A DNA stretch of 28,965 nucleotides from Streptomyces roseochromogenus subsp. oscitans DS 12.976 (GCF_000497445.1 NZ_CM002285.1:4648254-4677218), one strand, 5' to 3'; positions 14,904 through 22,961 are shown, counted from the first letter of the stretch. Notes: generated from the letters alone by a model not told the origin. Made by a program: numbers and translations.

Positions 14904-15437
14904 TCAGCTCTCGCGCGTCTCGACGACGACCGACTCGATGACGACGTCCTTGACGGGACGGTCGTTGCGGGGGTTGGTCTGTGTGCCGGCGATGGCGTCG
15001 ACGACCTTCTGGCTGGCCGGGTCGGTGACCTCGCCGAAGATGGTGTGCTTGCGGGTCAGCCAGGTCGTCGGGGAGACGGTGATGAAGAACTGGGAGCCGT
15101 TGGTGCCCGGGCCGGCGTTGGCCATGGCCAGCAGGTAGGGCTTGTTGAAGCCGAGGTCCGGGTGGAATTCGTCCTTGAACTGGTAGCCGGGGCCGCCGGT
15201 GCCGTTGCCCAGCGGGTCGCCGCCCTGGATCATGAAGCCGCTGATGACACGGTGGAAGATCGTGCCGTTGTAGAGCGGCGCGTTGGTCTTCGCGCCGGTC
15301 TCGGGGTTCGTCCACTCGCGTTCGCCCTGGGCCAGCTCGACGAAGTTCCTGACCGTTTCCGGCGCGTGGTTCGGGAAAAGCTGGACCACGATGTCGCCGT
15401 GGTTGGTCTTCAGGGTGGCGTACAGCTGCTCGGCCAC
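14904..15437 (-). CDS. Cyclophilin-type peptidyl-prolyl cis-trans isomerase
   Basis: This 177-aa enzyme, without a signal peptide or membrane helix, would speed proline isomerisation during protein folding in the cytoplasm. The cyclophilin core is complete: FHRVISGFMIQGGD with catalytic Arg63 and Gln71, GTGGPGYQFKDEF, LAMANAGPGTNGSQFFIT, and TWLTRKHTIFGEV with the Trp that usually gives cyclosporin sensitivity. The GTG at 15437 has GGAAGG about 7 nt upstream. It is divergent from the DUF5324 gene and has its own terminator. The length and motif order are standard for bacterial PpiA/PpiB-like proteins. Confidence 0.95.
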   Translation of the reverse strand: MAEQLYATLKTNHGDIVVQLFPNHAPETVRNFVELAQGEREWTNPETGAKTNAPLYNGTIFHRVISGFMIQGGDPLGNGTGGPGYQFKDEFHPDLGFNKPYLLAMANAGPGTNGSQFFITVSPTTWLTRKHTIFGEVTDPASQKVVDAIAGTQTNPRNDRPVKDVVIESVVVETRES

Positions 15438-15646
15438 GATCTGCCTTCCGTTGTCTTTCTGTGACTCCCCGATCCTCGCACGGCCGGGGAGGTACGTCGC
15501 CTGGCGGCCATGAGTTGCGCCCGGAAGGCAGCGCTGGGCGGGGTTTCGTGGCAGTGTCGATGGCAGGCTCGGGTTGTCCGTGATTCATCCGGAATCGAGC
15601 TGAAGGGAGCGGTCGGCACCCATATGCCCGCTCTCGCATGCCGCGC

Positions 15647-15670
15647 GGAACGTTGGCAGGCATGATCCGT
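15647..15670 (+). promoter_or_regulatory. Possible ECF sigma-factor promoter for the DUF5324 gene
   Basis: GGAAC (15647-15651) and CGT (15668-15670) are 16 nt apart, followed by AAAA. This fits the GGAAC-N16-CGT layout of cell-envelope-stress (SigE-like) ECF promoters. It lies about 50 nt before the start at 15720. The rest of the 282-nt divergent gap (15438-15719) shows no gene. Confidence 0.4.
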
Positions 15671-15719
15671 AAAAGGGTGGAAAGTCGAAATACCGTACGC
15701 CACCGAGGAGGAGGAACCC

Positions 15720-16421
15720 GTGACCCGCATCGACAGCGTGCGCGCCGCGACCGGCTCGGCGAAGGACAGCGTGCTGCACGCCGCGGAAGTGGTGGCGCCT
15801 TACGCCGACACGGCCAAGGAGCGTGCCGCGCTCTACGCGCAGGAGGCACGCGTACGGCTGGCCCCCGTGATGTCGCAGGCCGCCGAACAGGCCCGCGTGC
15901 AGTACGACGCCCGGCTCGCCCCGCGGCTGGAGCAGGCGCGTGCGCATGTGCCGCCGAAGATGGACCTGGCGGCGCAGGAGGCCGCGGTCCGCGCCCGCAA
16001 GGCCGCCCGGCAGGCCGCCGTGTACTCGCGTCCGAGGATCGAGCAGGCTGTGGCGGCGGCCGGTCCGGTCCGTGACGAGGCCGCCGCGCGGGGCGCCGCC
16101 GCGCTGGCCGCGCTGCGTGGTCAGGTCTCGGCGGAGGAGATCCAGAAGCTGGCCCGCAGGAATGCGCGCCGGTGCCGGGCCGGCCGCGCGGCGAAGGCGC
16201 TGGTGCTGCTGGCCGCGCTGGCCGGTGGTGCCTTCGCGGCCTGGAAGTGGTGGGACAAGCAGGCCAACCCGGACTGGTTGGTCGAGCCGCCCGCCGCGAC
16301 GGAGGTACCCGAGTCGGGCGGCCGGCTCAGCTCGGTGGACGGCAGTGGCACCTCGGCGCTGGACCCGGAGGTTCAGGCGAAGCAGGCCGAGGAGGACGCG
16401 GCGGACCAGGACGACCAGTAG
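15720..16421 (+). CDS. DUF5324 family membrane protein
   Basis: This 233-aa protein is almost all helix. Residues 1-150 are Ala/Arg/Glu-rich amphipathic repeats (DTAKERAALYAQEARVRLAPV) that look like an apolipoprotein-like or coiled helical bundle. One transmembrane helix (about 158-177) follows, then an acidic C-terminus ending DAADQDDQ. The family is restricted to Streptomyces-like actinobacteria and has no known function. The GTG at 15720 follows a strong GAGGAGGAGG ribosome site. The amphipathic helices may lie on the membrane or a cytoskeletal filament; this is inference. It is divergent from the cyclophilin gene, with a possible envelope-stress promoter upstream. Confidence 0.88.
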   Translation: MTRIDSVRAATGSAKDSVLHAAEVVAPYADTAKERAALYAQEARVRLAPVMSQAAEQARVQYDARLAPRLEQARAHVPPKMDLAAQEAAVRARKAARQAAVYSRPRIEQAVAAAGPVRDEAAARGAAALAALRGQVSAEEIQKLARRNARRCRAGRAAKALVLLAALAGGAFAAWKWWDKQANPDWLVEPPAATEVPESGGRLSSVDGSGTSALDPEVQAKQAEEDAADQDDQ

Positions 16422-16425
16422 GGCG

Positions 16426-16446
16426 CAACGCCGCTGGGGGTGCCCC
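16426..16446 (-). repeat. 21-bp inverted copy of a MITE-internal sequence
   Basis: The 21 bases here, containing the core CGCTGGGGGTGCC, are the exact reverse complement of 23957-23977 inside the MITE-like element. The stretch starts 5 nt after the DUF5324 stop, can fold as TGGGG/CCCCA, and may be a dispersed Streptomyces intergenic repeat. Confidence 0.6.
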
Positions 16447-16466
16447 CACGCCGACGGTACCTCTGT

Positions 16467-16511
16467 GTACGGCCTCCGTACGGCCTCCGTGTACACACGC
16501 GGAGGCCGTAC
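16467..16511 (+). terminator. Hairpin with duplicated 5' arm
   Basis: GTACGGCCTCCG (16478-16489) pairs perfectly with CGGAGGCCGTAC (16500-16511) around a 10-nt loop. The first 11 bases of the 5' arm also occur just upstream (16467-16477), so either copy could pair. It is probably the terminator of the DUF5324 gene. Confidence 0.6.
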
Positions 16512-16704
16512 TGGGTGCGCGTATGCGGCTGGTCGGAGTGACGGCGCCCGTGCCGCGGGGGTCGACTGATCCGGGTTGTACAGGAGCGAGGAGCTGGAGG
16601 AGCTGAACTACGGTGTGTCCTCGATCTCCAGCAGGCGGCAGTGGGCGAGGACTTCGGGGTCCGCCTTCCCTCCACCAGCACGTCCTGGAGGCCCGCCTCG
16701 GCCC
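16512..16704. other. Gene-free gap with a possible coding relic on the - strand
   Basis: No complete gene is seen. On the - strand, reading toward a TAG at 16608-16610, the last 19 codons before it spell KADPEVLAHCRLLEIEDTP, which looks like a genuine protein C-terminus. The upstream continuation (AGLQDVLVEG) lies in another frame, so a frameshifted gene remnant is possible. Confidence 0.3.
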
Positions 16705-17400
16705 TCACCCCGCGTTCTGGGCAGGCCTGTTGGTCTGCCACTCGGTGACGCGCCTGATGATGAGGATGACCAGGACACCGGCTGCCAGGGTGAGCACCGT
16801 GAGCAGGGTGGACATGTTCGCGTTGGCCAGTACGTCCTGCTCGGAAGCCTCCTGCGAGGCCATGCGCCATTGGATCGGCTTCACGACGAACAGCGCGACC
16901 GCGTACAGCACCCACCAGGTCTTGATCAGGGCGACGGGGGCGGGCCGCCGGGGGGCGCTGGCCTGCCAGATGTCCGACACCACCTGGTATGGAAACCACA
17001 GGTTGGCCACGGGTGACAGCCAGGCGCCGATCACCCAGCCCCGGGAGCGGCGATGCGCGGCGGCACCGCCGGTCAGCTCGGCGTTGATCCGCGCCCGCCA
17101 CAGCCACACGAGAAACGCCACGCCGGCCGCTCCCCCGACCAGGAACAGCGACCATGTCCCCAGCAGCGTGGTGAAGGTACCGGAATCGGCGGCCTCGACG
17201 TCCGCGAGTGTCGCCCTCCCGGCCAGGAAGTCGTGGACGACGACGTAGTCGCGCCAGTTGTGCACCGCGACCAGTACCTCACGCACGAGTTCCAGTGAGA
17301 TCAGCAGCGTCGCCGCCGTGGCCGCACCGGTCACCGGACGGTACGTCTCCGTGCCGGCCGGGCTCACGCCCGTCGACGTGCCCTGCTGTGGACCTTCCAT
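16705..17400 (-). CDS. DUF4328 domain membrane protein
   Basis: This 231-aa protein has four to five hydrophobic segments. The central region (RSRGWVIGAWLSPVANLWFPYQ, then VSDIWQAS) is the hallmark of DUF4328, a family of actinobacterial membrane proteins with no assigned function. The ATG at 17400 follows a near-perfect AGGAGG. Its start lies only 15 nt after the stop of the larger TIR-like membrane protein gene, so they are surely co-transcribed. The pairing suggests a membrane complex, but no enzyme motif is visible in this partner. Confidence 0.88.
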   Translation of the reverse strand: MEGPQQGTSTGVSPAGTETYRPVTGAATAATLLISLELVREVLVAVHNWRDYVVVHDFLAGRATLADVEAADSGTFTTLLGTWSLFLVGGAAGVAFLVWLWRARINAELTGGAAAHRRSRGWVIGAWLSPVANLWFPYQVVSDIWQASAPRRPAPVALIKTWWVLYAVALFVVKPIQWRMASQEASEQDVLANANMSTLLTVLTLAAGVLVILIIRRVTEWQTNRPAQNAG

Positions 17401-17415
17401 GATTCCTCCTTGGCG

Positions 17416-18936
17416 CTACCCGGGATCGAGCAGCAGCAGAGTGCGGAACATCAGCCAGCCCAGCAGGCCCAGGACGATGACCAGCAGGACGCCTCTCCAC
17501 AGCGATGCCTGCGCCGCGAAGTTGGCCCGCCAGGTCATCGTCCGCTTGCGGAGCCCCACCGCCGCCAGGGCGGCCTTCATGGCGCGGACCTCTCGGTAGA
17601 CGGACGTGTACACGACCATGGACGCCACGCCGAGCCGTTCGGCGAGGGCCGCGAGGCGCGCGCGCACGCCCCGCCGGGTGGTGGCGCCCACCGGGTGGAC
17701 GTGGGGTGTCCACTCGGGGTCGAAGGTGATGACGGCTGAGATCGAGGAGTTCGAGGAAATCGGGGAGCCGCCCGCGACCGTCTTGTCCAGCCGGGCCGGG
17801 GTCGGCAGATGCTCGTCCAGCCGTTCGGCCACGCCCGGCAGCCCGGCCGGCACCATCAGGACGAGCTTCCGCGCGGGCTGGGTGGCGCAGGCCTGCTCGA
17901 CCTCCCACCAGAGCCCGTCGCCCAGGCCCAGGCGCAGCACGATGAGCCGGGACAGTTCCATCAGCCGCAGGACCACGGGCTGCCAGTCGTCGCGCGGCAG
18001 ATAGAACCGCGCCGCCCCCAGCCGCGGCAGCGGCTCCTCGGGCATTCCTACCGCGATCACCGGGCCCACGGCGCCCAGCGCCGCCGCGAGTTGTTCCTCC
18101 CGCGAATGGACGTTGACCGGCATCCCGTCGTCGACCTGCGCGGTGGTGGCGTCATCGGCGAAGCTGCGCAGGTAGAGCACGGGTGTACGGCCGTCGGCCA
18201 GCAGCGCCTGGGCCGCGCTGCGCACCGAGCGCGGACGGGAGCGGCGCAGGATCAGTAGTCCCGCTCCCAGCGTGGCCAGCCCGCACGGCAGGAGGAGGAG
18301 CTGCGCCACCAGCGGCTGCTTGTAGCCCTCCCGCTCCGCCATGCTGACGGCGAAGAAGCCCGTCGCGAACAGCCCGTATCCGACGCCGCTGGCCGCCAGG
18401 AACACCGGCCTGCGCCACCACGGCTGACGCGGGGCGAACCGGCTGACCAGGCCGACGATGTCGGCGGCTCCCGCGCGGCGGTGACGCCGTAGCCAGCATG
18501 TTGGTACGGCGAGCGCCCCGGCGGCCACCGCCCACCACAGCGCGGCTGTGCCCGATGAGCCGAGGTCCCGCTCAAGGACCGCCCGGTCCTTCTCCACCCG
18601 TGCCGCGAGTCCGGCGGCACGCTCGCGGGCGAGGGAGCTCTTGCCCTCGCGGGCTTCACGGGCGGCGGTGAGCACGGCGGACCGGCTCTCCCCCGACGGG
18701 GCGTTGTCCTCGAACCACGCCTCCCCCTCCCGGATCCCGGCGCGCGCGGACGCGTCCCCGGCGGCGTAGCGGTCCAGCGCGGTGACGAAGGCGGCGGCTC
18801 GCGCGGGGGCGTCACGGGAGCGGTCCCGGGCCCGCAGATCCAGGCCGGCGCCGACCGCCAGCTGCAGCGCGACGTAGCCCGTGACGACCGCGCTCACCAT
18901 GACCAGCCGACCGAACATCCGCAACCGGGAGGACAC
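17416..18936 (-). CDS. Multi-pass membrane protein with TIR-like cytoplasmic domain
   Basis: This protein is about 506 aa. A first helix (about residues 9-30) leads to a helical, probably extracellular region (about 35-130). Three more helices follow in the middle, then a soluble alpha/beta domain (about 245-420) and a last C-terminal helix near the end. The soluble domain has PVLYLRSFADD, SREEQLAAAL, GPVIAVGMP and SRLIVLRLGLGDGLWWEVEQA. The last segment resembles the TIR motif where a Trp and a Glu follow a strand ending in a small loop. I therefore call it TIR-like, which is inference without profile support. The GTG at 18936 is preferred over 19026 because the 30 extra codons include an 18-bp tandem duplication and look non-coding. 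The DUF4328 gene lies downstream. The protein could be a membrane-bound signalling or defence component; its true function is unknown. Confidence 0.7.
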   Translation of the reverse strand: MSSRLRMFGRLVMVSAVVTGYVALQLAVGAGLDLRARDRSRDAPARAAAFVTALDRYAAGDASARAGIREGEAWFEDNAPSGESRSAVLTAAREAREGKSSLARERAAGLAARVEKDRAVLERDLGSSGTAALWWAVAAGALAVPTCWLRRHRRAGAADIVGLVSRFAPRQPWWRRPVFLAASGVGYGLFATGFFAVSMAEREGYKQPLVAQLLLLPCGLATLGAGLLILRRSRPRSVRSAAQALLADGRTPVLYLRSFADDATTAQVDDGMPVNVHSREEQLAAALGAVGPVIAVGMPEEPLPRLGAARFYLPRDDWQPVVLRLMELSRLIVLRLGLGDGLWWEVEQACATQPARKLVLMVPAGLPGVAERLDEHLPTPARLDKTVAGGSPISSNSSISAVITFDPEWTPHVHPVGATTRRGVRARLAALAERLGVASMVVYTSVYREVRAMKAALAAVGLRKRTMTWRANFAAQASLWRGVLLVIVLGLLGWLMFRTLLLLDPG

Positions 18937-18961
18937 CCCCGCCCCACCCCCCCTCACCTCA

Positions 18962-18997
18962 TGTGACCACCGCCCCGCGTGTGACCACCGCCCCGCC
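18962..18997. repeat. 18-bp tandem duplication upstream of the TIR-like gene
   Basis: TGTGACCACCGCCCCGC(G/C) occurs twice head-to-tail (18962-18979 and 18980-18997) in the divergent gap between the TIR-like gene and arsR. It could be a regulatory repeat or a recent slippage event. A related sequence in reverse (GGCGGTCACA) lies near 19033-19042. Confidence 0.6.
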
Positions 18998-19067
18998 CCA
19001 CAGGCTGATGCTCCACAGCCACGCACCGCAAGGCGGTCACAGCTCCAAGTAAGGCCCCATCACCCGG

Positions 19068-19233
19068 ATTTCATCGATATTTCATGGCTCACGCGAGGGC
19101 CGGCCAGGACCGGCGGCTGCGGCGGGGAGCCAGGGCACAGCGCCGCGGATCGTCCTGAGCCGAGCCGTTGTGACCCGGACGCCCGGCCTTCCGCCGCCTA
19201 CACTGGGTCGGCACATCGGTGTCGGCTGTGTAG
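19068..19233. promoter_or_regulatory. Divergent control region before arsR
   Basis: The gap 18937-19254 holds no gene apart from the repeat above. ATTTCAT is repeated at 19068-19074 and 19079-19085 with an 11-bp period, forming an AT-rich island. CTACAC (19198-19203) and GTGTAG (19228-19233) form a widely spaced dyad. TACACT at 19199-19204 is a plausible -10 for arsR (start 19255), without a clear -35. Regulator binding is inferred. Confidence 0.35.
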
Positions 19234-19254
19234 AGGGCTGGACGGGAGAGGACA

Positions 19255-19617
19255 GTGACGGGGAACGTCGGTGGTTTCGAGGATCCGTCCGCCGAGGTTC
19301 TCGGCGAGGCGGCCGCCGCGTTCGGTCTGCTGGCCTCCGCCGCCCGGCTGCACCTGATGTGGGCGCTGTCGCAGGGCGAGAGCGACGTCACGCATCTCGC
19401 CGCCCGGGTCGGCGGAGCGTTGCCCGCGGTCAGCCAGCATCTGGCCAAGCTGAAGCTGGCCGGGCTCGTGAACTGCCGCCGCGAGGGCCGACGGCAGGTC
19501 TACTACGTCGGCGACCCGGACGTCGTCACCGTGGTGCGGGTGATGGTCGGGCAGTTGACGGCGCGGTCGCAGCACGCCCTCGCGCCGGTGCGCGAGCTGC
19601 GCGGGACCGGTGGCTGA
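19255..19617 (+). CDS. ArsR/SmtB-family winged-helix regulator
   Basis: This 120-aa transcription factor has the ArsR fold: a dimerisation helix, LHLMWALSQGESDVTHLAARV, the recognition helix ALPAVSQHLAKLKLAGLV, and a wing with RREGRRQVYYV. The classical ELCVCDL metal site is absent; only one Cys (NCRREG) is seen, so any metal site would use Asp/His/Glu residues, perhaps DPDVVTVV in the last helix. The GTG at 19255 has GGGAGAGG just upstream. Its stop lies 8 nt inside the next gene, an Mg-type P-type ATPase, so it most likely represses its own operon and responds to a metal handled by that pump. Which metal is unknown. Confidence 0.9.
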   Translation: MTGNVGGFEDPSAEVLGEAAAAFGLLASAARLHLMWALSQGESDVTHLAARVGGALPAVSQHLAKLKLAGLVNCRREGRRQVYYVGDPDVVTVVRVMVGQLTARSQHALAPVRELRGTGG

Positions 19618-22231
19618 GTCCACCGCGGCCTCGGGACAGGACGCCGGGACGCCCGGCCCGTCGGCCGTACACGCACCCCGGGGGCTGTCCGCTCCGACCG
19701 TGCTGGAGACGTTGCGCCGGCTGGACAGCGGGCCGCGCGGGCTGACCGAGGCGCAGGCCGAGGAGCGGCTGGCCCGGCTGGGGGAGAACATCGGCCCCGC
19801 CTGGCGCGCGGCCTCCTGGCCGCGGCTGCTCCTGCGCAGCCTGCGGGACCCGTTCACCGCGGTGCTGGCGTGTCTCGGGCTCGTCTCGGCGGCCGTCCTG
19901 GCCTGGAGCACTGCCTCGGTGATCCTGCTGCTCGTCGTGGTGAGCTGCGTCCTGCGGGCCTCCGGGGAGCACCGGGCCGACCGGTCCACGGCCGCGCTGC
20001 GCGAGCTGGTCGCCACCACCGCCACCGTGCTCCGGCGGGCCGACGAGGAGGCCGCACCGGCGACTCGCGAGTTGCCCGTGGCCGAGCTGGTCCCCGGCGA
20101 CGTGATCCGGCTGGGGCCGGGCGACCTGGTCCCGGCGGACGTACGGCTGTTGCGGGCGAGCGGCCTGGCTGTGCACCAGGCCGCTCTGACGGGGGAATCC
20201 GCGCCCGTCGCCAAATCGGCCGACGACCTGCCTCGCGCGGCCGGCGGCGGGCTGTTCGATCAGCCGCAGCTCTGTTTCCAGGGCGGCAGCGTGGCCTCCG
20301 GCAGTGCCACCGCGGTCGTCACGGCGACCGGTGCGCACACCCGGTTCGCCGCGGCTCACGAGGGCCGGGCCGGCCGGCCGGAGGCGAGTGCCTTCGACCG
20401 TTCCGTCCACGGCATCTCCTGGATCCTGATCCGGTTCATGCTGCTGACTCCGCCGCTGGTGCTGATGGCGAACGCGACGCTGCGCGACCGAGGCCTGGAA
20501 ACGCTGCCGTTCGCCGTGGCGGTGGCGGTCGGGCTGACCCCGGAGATGCTGCCGGTCCTCGTCACGCTCTGTCTGGCCCGCGGCGCCTCGCTGCTGGCCC
20601 GCTCGCACGGCGTGATCGTCAAGCGCCTGCCCGCCCTGCACGATGTCGGTGCCGTCGACATCCTGTGCCTGGACAAGACCGGCACCCTCACCCAGGACCG
20701 CCCCGTCGCCGACCGCGCCCTGGGCCCGGACGGCCGCGACGACCCCGAGGTCCTGCACTGGGCCGCCGTCAACGCGTGGTGGACCCTGCAGCTCGCCGAC
20801 CTGCCGGAACCCGACGCCCTGGACGAGGCGGTCCTGGACGCGGTCGACGAGGACACGCTCACGGCGTACGACGGGGTCGCGGCCGTGCCGTTCGCCCCGG
20901 ACCGCCGGCTCGCCGTGGCGGTCGTACGCACCCCCGGCCGGCTCGGCACCCACACTCTGGTCGTCAAGGGAGACGTCCAGGCCGTCCTGGAGCGCTGTGC
21001 ACTCGCGGACGACGAGCGGGAACGGCTGCGCGCCCTCGCCGCCCGGCAGGCCGACGGGGGGGTGCGGGTCCTTGCGGTCGCCACCGCGGAGCGTTACTCC
21101 CGCGCGCGCGACTATCAGCCGGCCGACGCCCGGGGTCTGGTCTTCCGGGGCCTGATCACCCTGCGGGACGCGCTCGTGCCCACCGCCGCCGACGCCCTGA
21201 CGGTCCTCACCGACCGGGGTGTCACCGTCAAGGTCCTCACGGGCGACCATCCGGGTACCGCGGTCCGCGCCTGCCTCGACCTGGGCATCCCGGTCGCCGC
21301 GGACGCCCTTCTCACCGGCGACGACATCGACCTCCTCGCGGACGCCGAACTCTCCGAGGCCGCCGGCCGTACGACCGTCTTCGCGCGCTGCACCCCGGAG
21401 CACAAGGCCCGGATCACCGAGGCGCTGCGCACCGGCGGGCACACCGTGGGCTTCCTCGGCGACGGGGTCAACGACCTGCCCGCGCTGCGCGCCGCCGACG
21501 TCGGCATCGCCCCCCGGGACGCCGCCGACGTGGCCCGGGAAGGCGCCGACGTGGTGCTGGCGGAGAAGGACCTCACCGCGATCGCGCACGCCGTCGCCGC
21601 GGGCCGGCACGCGGGCGGCAATATCGTCACCTATCTGCGCATCACGCTGTCGTCCAACCTGGGCAACGTCCTCGCGATGCTCTCCGCCGGTCTGCTGCTG
21701 CCCTTCCTGCCGATGCTTCCGGCCCAGGTCCTGCTGCAGAACCTGTGCTTCGACGCCGCCCAGCTCACCTTCGCCCATGATCGTCCCGCCCCCGCCGCGC
21801 TGCGCCGGCCGACCGTGCTGGACCCACCGGACCTGCTGCGCTTCATCACCGGCTTCGGGGTGCTCAACGCCGTCGCCGACCTCGCCACCTTCGGCGTCCT
21901 CGCGCTCGCGGTGCACGAGCCGGGGAGAGCGGCGGACGAGGCGGTCTTCCACTCCGGGTGGTTCACGGAGAACCTGGTCACCCAGGCCCTGGTGATGGTG
22001 CTGCTGCGCGTCGGCCGCAGTACGGCCGAGTTCCGCAGGCCGGGCCCGGTCGTCTGGGCCGCGCTGGCGCTGGCCGTCATCGGCCTGGCGTTTCCCCTCT
22101 CACCACTGGGTCCGCTGCTCGGCCTGACCGCCCTGCCGGCCGTGTACTACCTGCTGCTCACCGCCGTCCTGGCCTTCTACGCGGCGGCACTCGTGGCGGC
22201 CCGCAACCGGACCGCCTCACACCCGTCTTAA
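19610..22231 (+). CDS. mgtA: P-type ATPase, magnesium-translocating (MgtA) type
   Basis: This 873-aa pump contains the P-type landmarks: TGES (residues 194-197, actuator domain), the phosphorylated Asp355 in DKTGTLT, VKGDVQAV in the nucleotide-binding domain, and GDGVND (617-622) at the hinge. Transmembrane helix 4 reads VGLTPEMLPVLVT, the signature of P3B Mg2+ ATPases, rather than the CPC of copper/zinc pumps. About ten helices are predicted. P3B pumps import Mg2+ in E. coli and Salmonella. The GTG at 19610 overlaps the arsR stop, which implies coupled translation. Metal specificity is inferred from the helix 4 motif. Control by ArsR instead of an Mg2+-sensing leader is unusual, and no such leader is visible. 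Confidence 0.9.
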   Translation: MAESTAASGQDAGTPGPSAVHAPRGLSAPTVLETLRRLDSGPRGLTEAQAEERLARLGENIGPAWRAASWPRLLLRSLRDPFTAVLACLGLVSAAVLAWSTASVILLLVVVSCVLRASGEHRADRSTAALRELVATTATVLRRADEEAAPATRELPVAELVPGDVIRLGPGDLVPADVRLLRASGLAVHQAALTGESAPVAKSADDLPRAAGGGLFDQPQLCFQGGSVASGSATAVVTATGAHTRFAAAHEGRAGRPEASAFDRSVHGISWILIRFMLLTPPLVLMANATLRDRGLETLPFAVAVAVGLTPEMLPVLVTLCLARGASLLARSHGVIVKRLPALHDVGAVDILCLDKTGTLTQDRPVADRALGPDGRDDPEVLHWAAVNAWWTLQLADLPEPDALDEAVLDAVDEDTLTAYDGVAAVPFAPDRRLAVAVVRTPGRLGTHTLVVKGDVQAVLERCALADDERERLRALAARQADGGVRVLAVATAERYSRARDYQPADARGLVFRGLITLRDALVPTAADALTVLTDRGVTVKVLTGDHPGTAVRACLDLGIPVAADALLTGDDIDLLADAELSEAAGRTTVFARCTPEHKARITEALRTGGHTVGFLGDGVNDLPALRAADVGIAPRDAADVAREGADVVLAEKDLTAIAHAVAAGRHAGGNIVTYLRITLSSNLGNVLAMLSAGLLLPFLPMLPAQVLLQNLCFDAAQLTFAHDRPAPAALRRPTVLDPPDLLRFITGFGVLNAVADLATFGVLALAVHEPGRAADEAVFHSGWFTENLVTQALVMVLLRVGRSTAEFRRPGPVVWAALALAVIGLAFPLSPLGPLLGLTALPAVYYLLLTAVLAFYAAALVAARNRTASHPS

Positions 22232-22277
22232 TCCCCACGCGGTACAAGGGTGTCGGCCGACGGGCGAGAGGAGCGAC

Positions 22278-22961
22278 ATGGCGCAGACCCGGGCACCGAA
22301 GCGCCGGCGGTGGCTGGCCGTGCTGGTCTTCGCCCTGGTCGGGTACGTCATCGTGCGCGCGGCCGACACCCCGCAGGGCGATCCGCCACCCCACGGCAAG
22401 GCGTCGGCCTCCCCGCCGGGCCCGTCGGCCGGCTCCGCCACCCCGTCCCCGTCGCCGGCGACCGCTTCCTCGTCGTACGACCCCGCCGGTTACGCCACCC
22501 AGGTCCGCGCCCGGGCTCACCAGGCCGGTGTGAGCGCCCAGTTGCTGATGGCGATCCTCTACAACGAGGCGTACAAACCTCATGACCCGTCCTTCGAGCG
22601 GGCCTGGCAGAAGTACAAGCCGGACGCGGCTTTCGGCATCGCCGATATGCACCGCGCCACCTTCGACGAGGTCAAGCAGGGCCGGGACTTCGCCGGCCGG
22701 CGTTGGGAGGAGCTGCCCGACGACCGTGACCTCGCCGTCGAAGCCGAAGCCTGGTACCTGCACGACCTGGCGGCCCGGCTGCCGGCCCAGTGGCCCGCCC
22801 CGTACCCGAGGAACGACCTGCTGGCCCTCGGGTACAACGCCGGGCCGGGCAACATGCTCGCCTTCGCCCGCGGCGCGACCCCGGGTGCCCAGGCCCGGTC
22901 GTATCTGGACCGGCTGCACGCGAACTGGGCCAAGGCCGGCAAGGCCGTCGACGCGGGCTGA
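22278..22961 (+). CDS. Membrane-anchored lytic transglycosylase (SLT-like domain)
   Basis: This 227-aa protein has a basic N-terminus, one signal-anchor helix (about residues 12-28), a Pro/Ser/Thr-rich extracellular linker (about 33-68) and a goose-lysozyme-like SLT domain. The domain shows the catalytic Glu97 in ILYNEAYK, the AFGIADMH motif and the substrate-cleft ALGYNAGPGNML. Such enzymes cleave the glycan strands of peptidoglycan to give 1,6-anhydro ends. The ATG at 22278 follows GAGAGGAG. It begins 46 nt after the ATPase gene and may be co-transcribed, with no shared function evident. Family assignment is good; the substrate role is inferred. Confidence 0.85.
   Translation: MAQTRAPKRRRWLAVLVFALVGYVIVRAADTPQGDPPPHGKASASPPGPSAGSATPSPSPATASSSYDPAGYATQVRARAHQAGVSAQLLMAILYNEAYKPHDPSFERAWQKYKPDAAFGIADMHRATFDEVKQGRDFAGRRWEELPDDRDLAVEAEAWYLHDLAARLPAQWPAPYPRNDLLALGYNAGPGNMLAFARGATPGAQARSYLDRLHANWAKAGKAVDAG

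Noticed and set aside
19526..21952. 808-codon open frame on the - strand opposite the P-type ATPase
   Set aside because: The ATPase on the + strand has all catalytic motifs; the reverse frame is low-complexity shadow.
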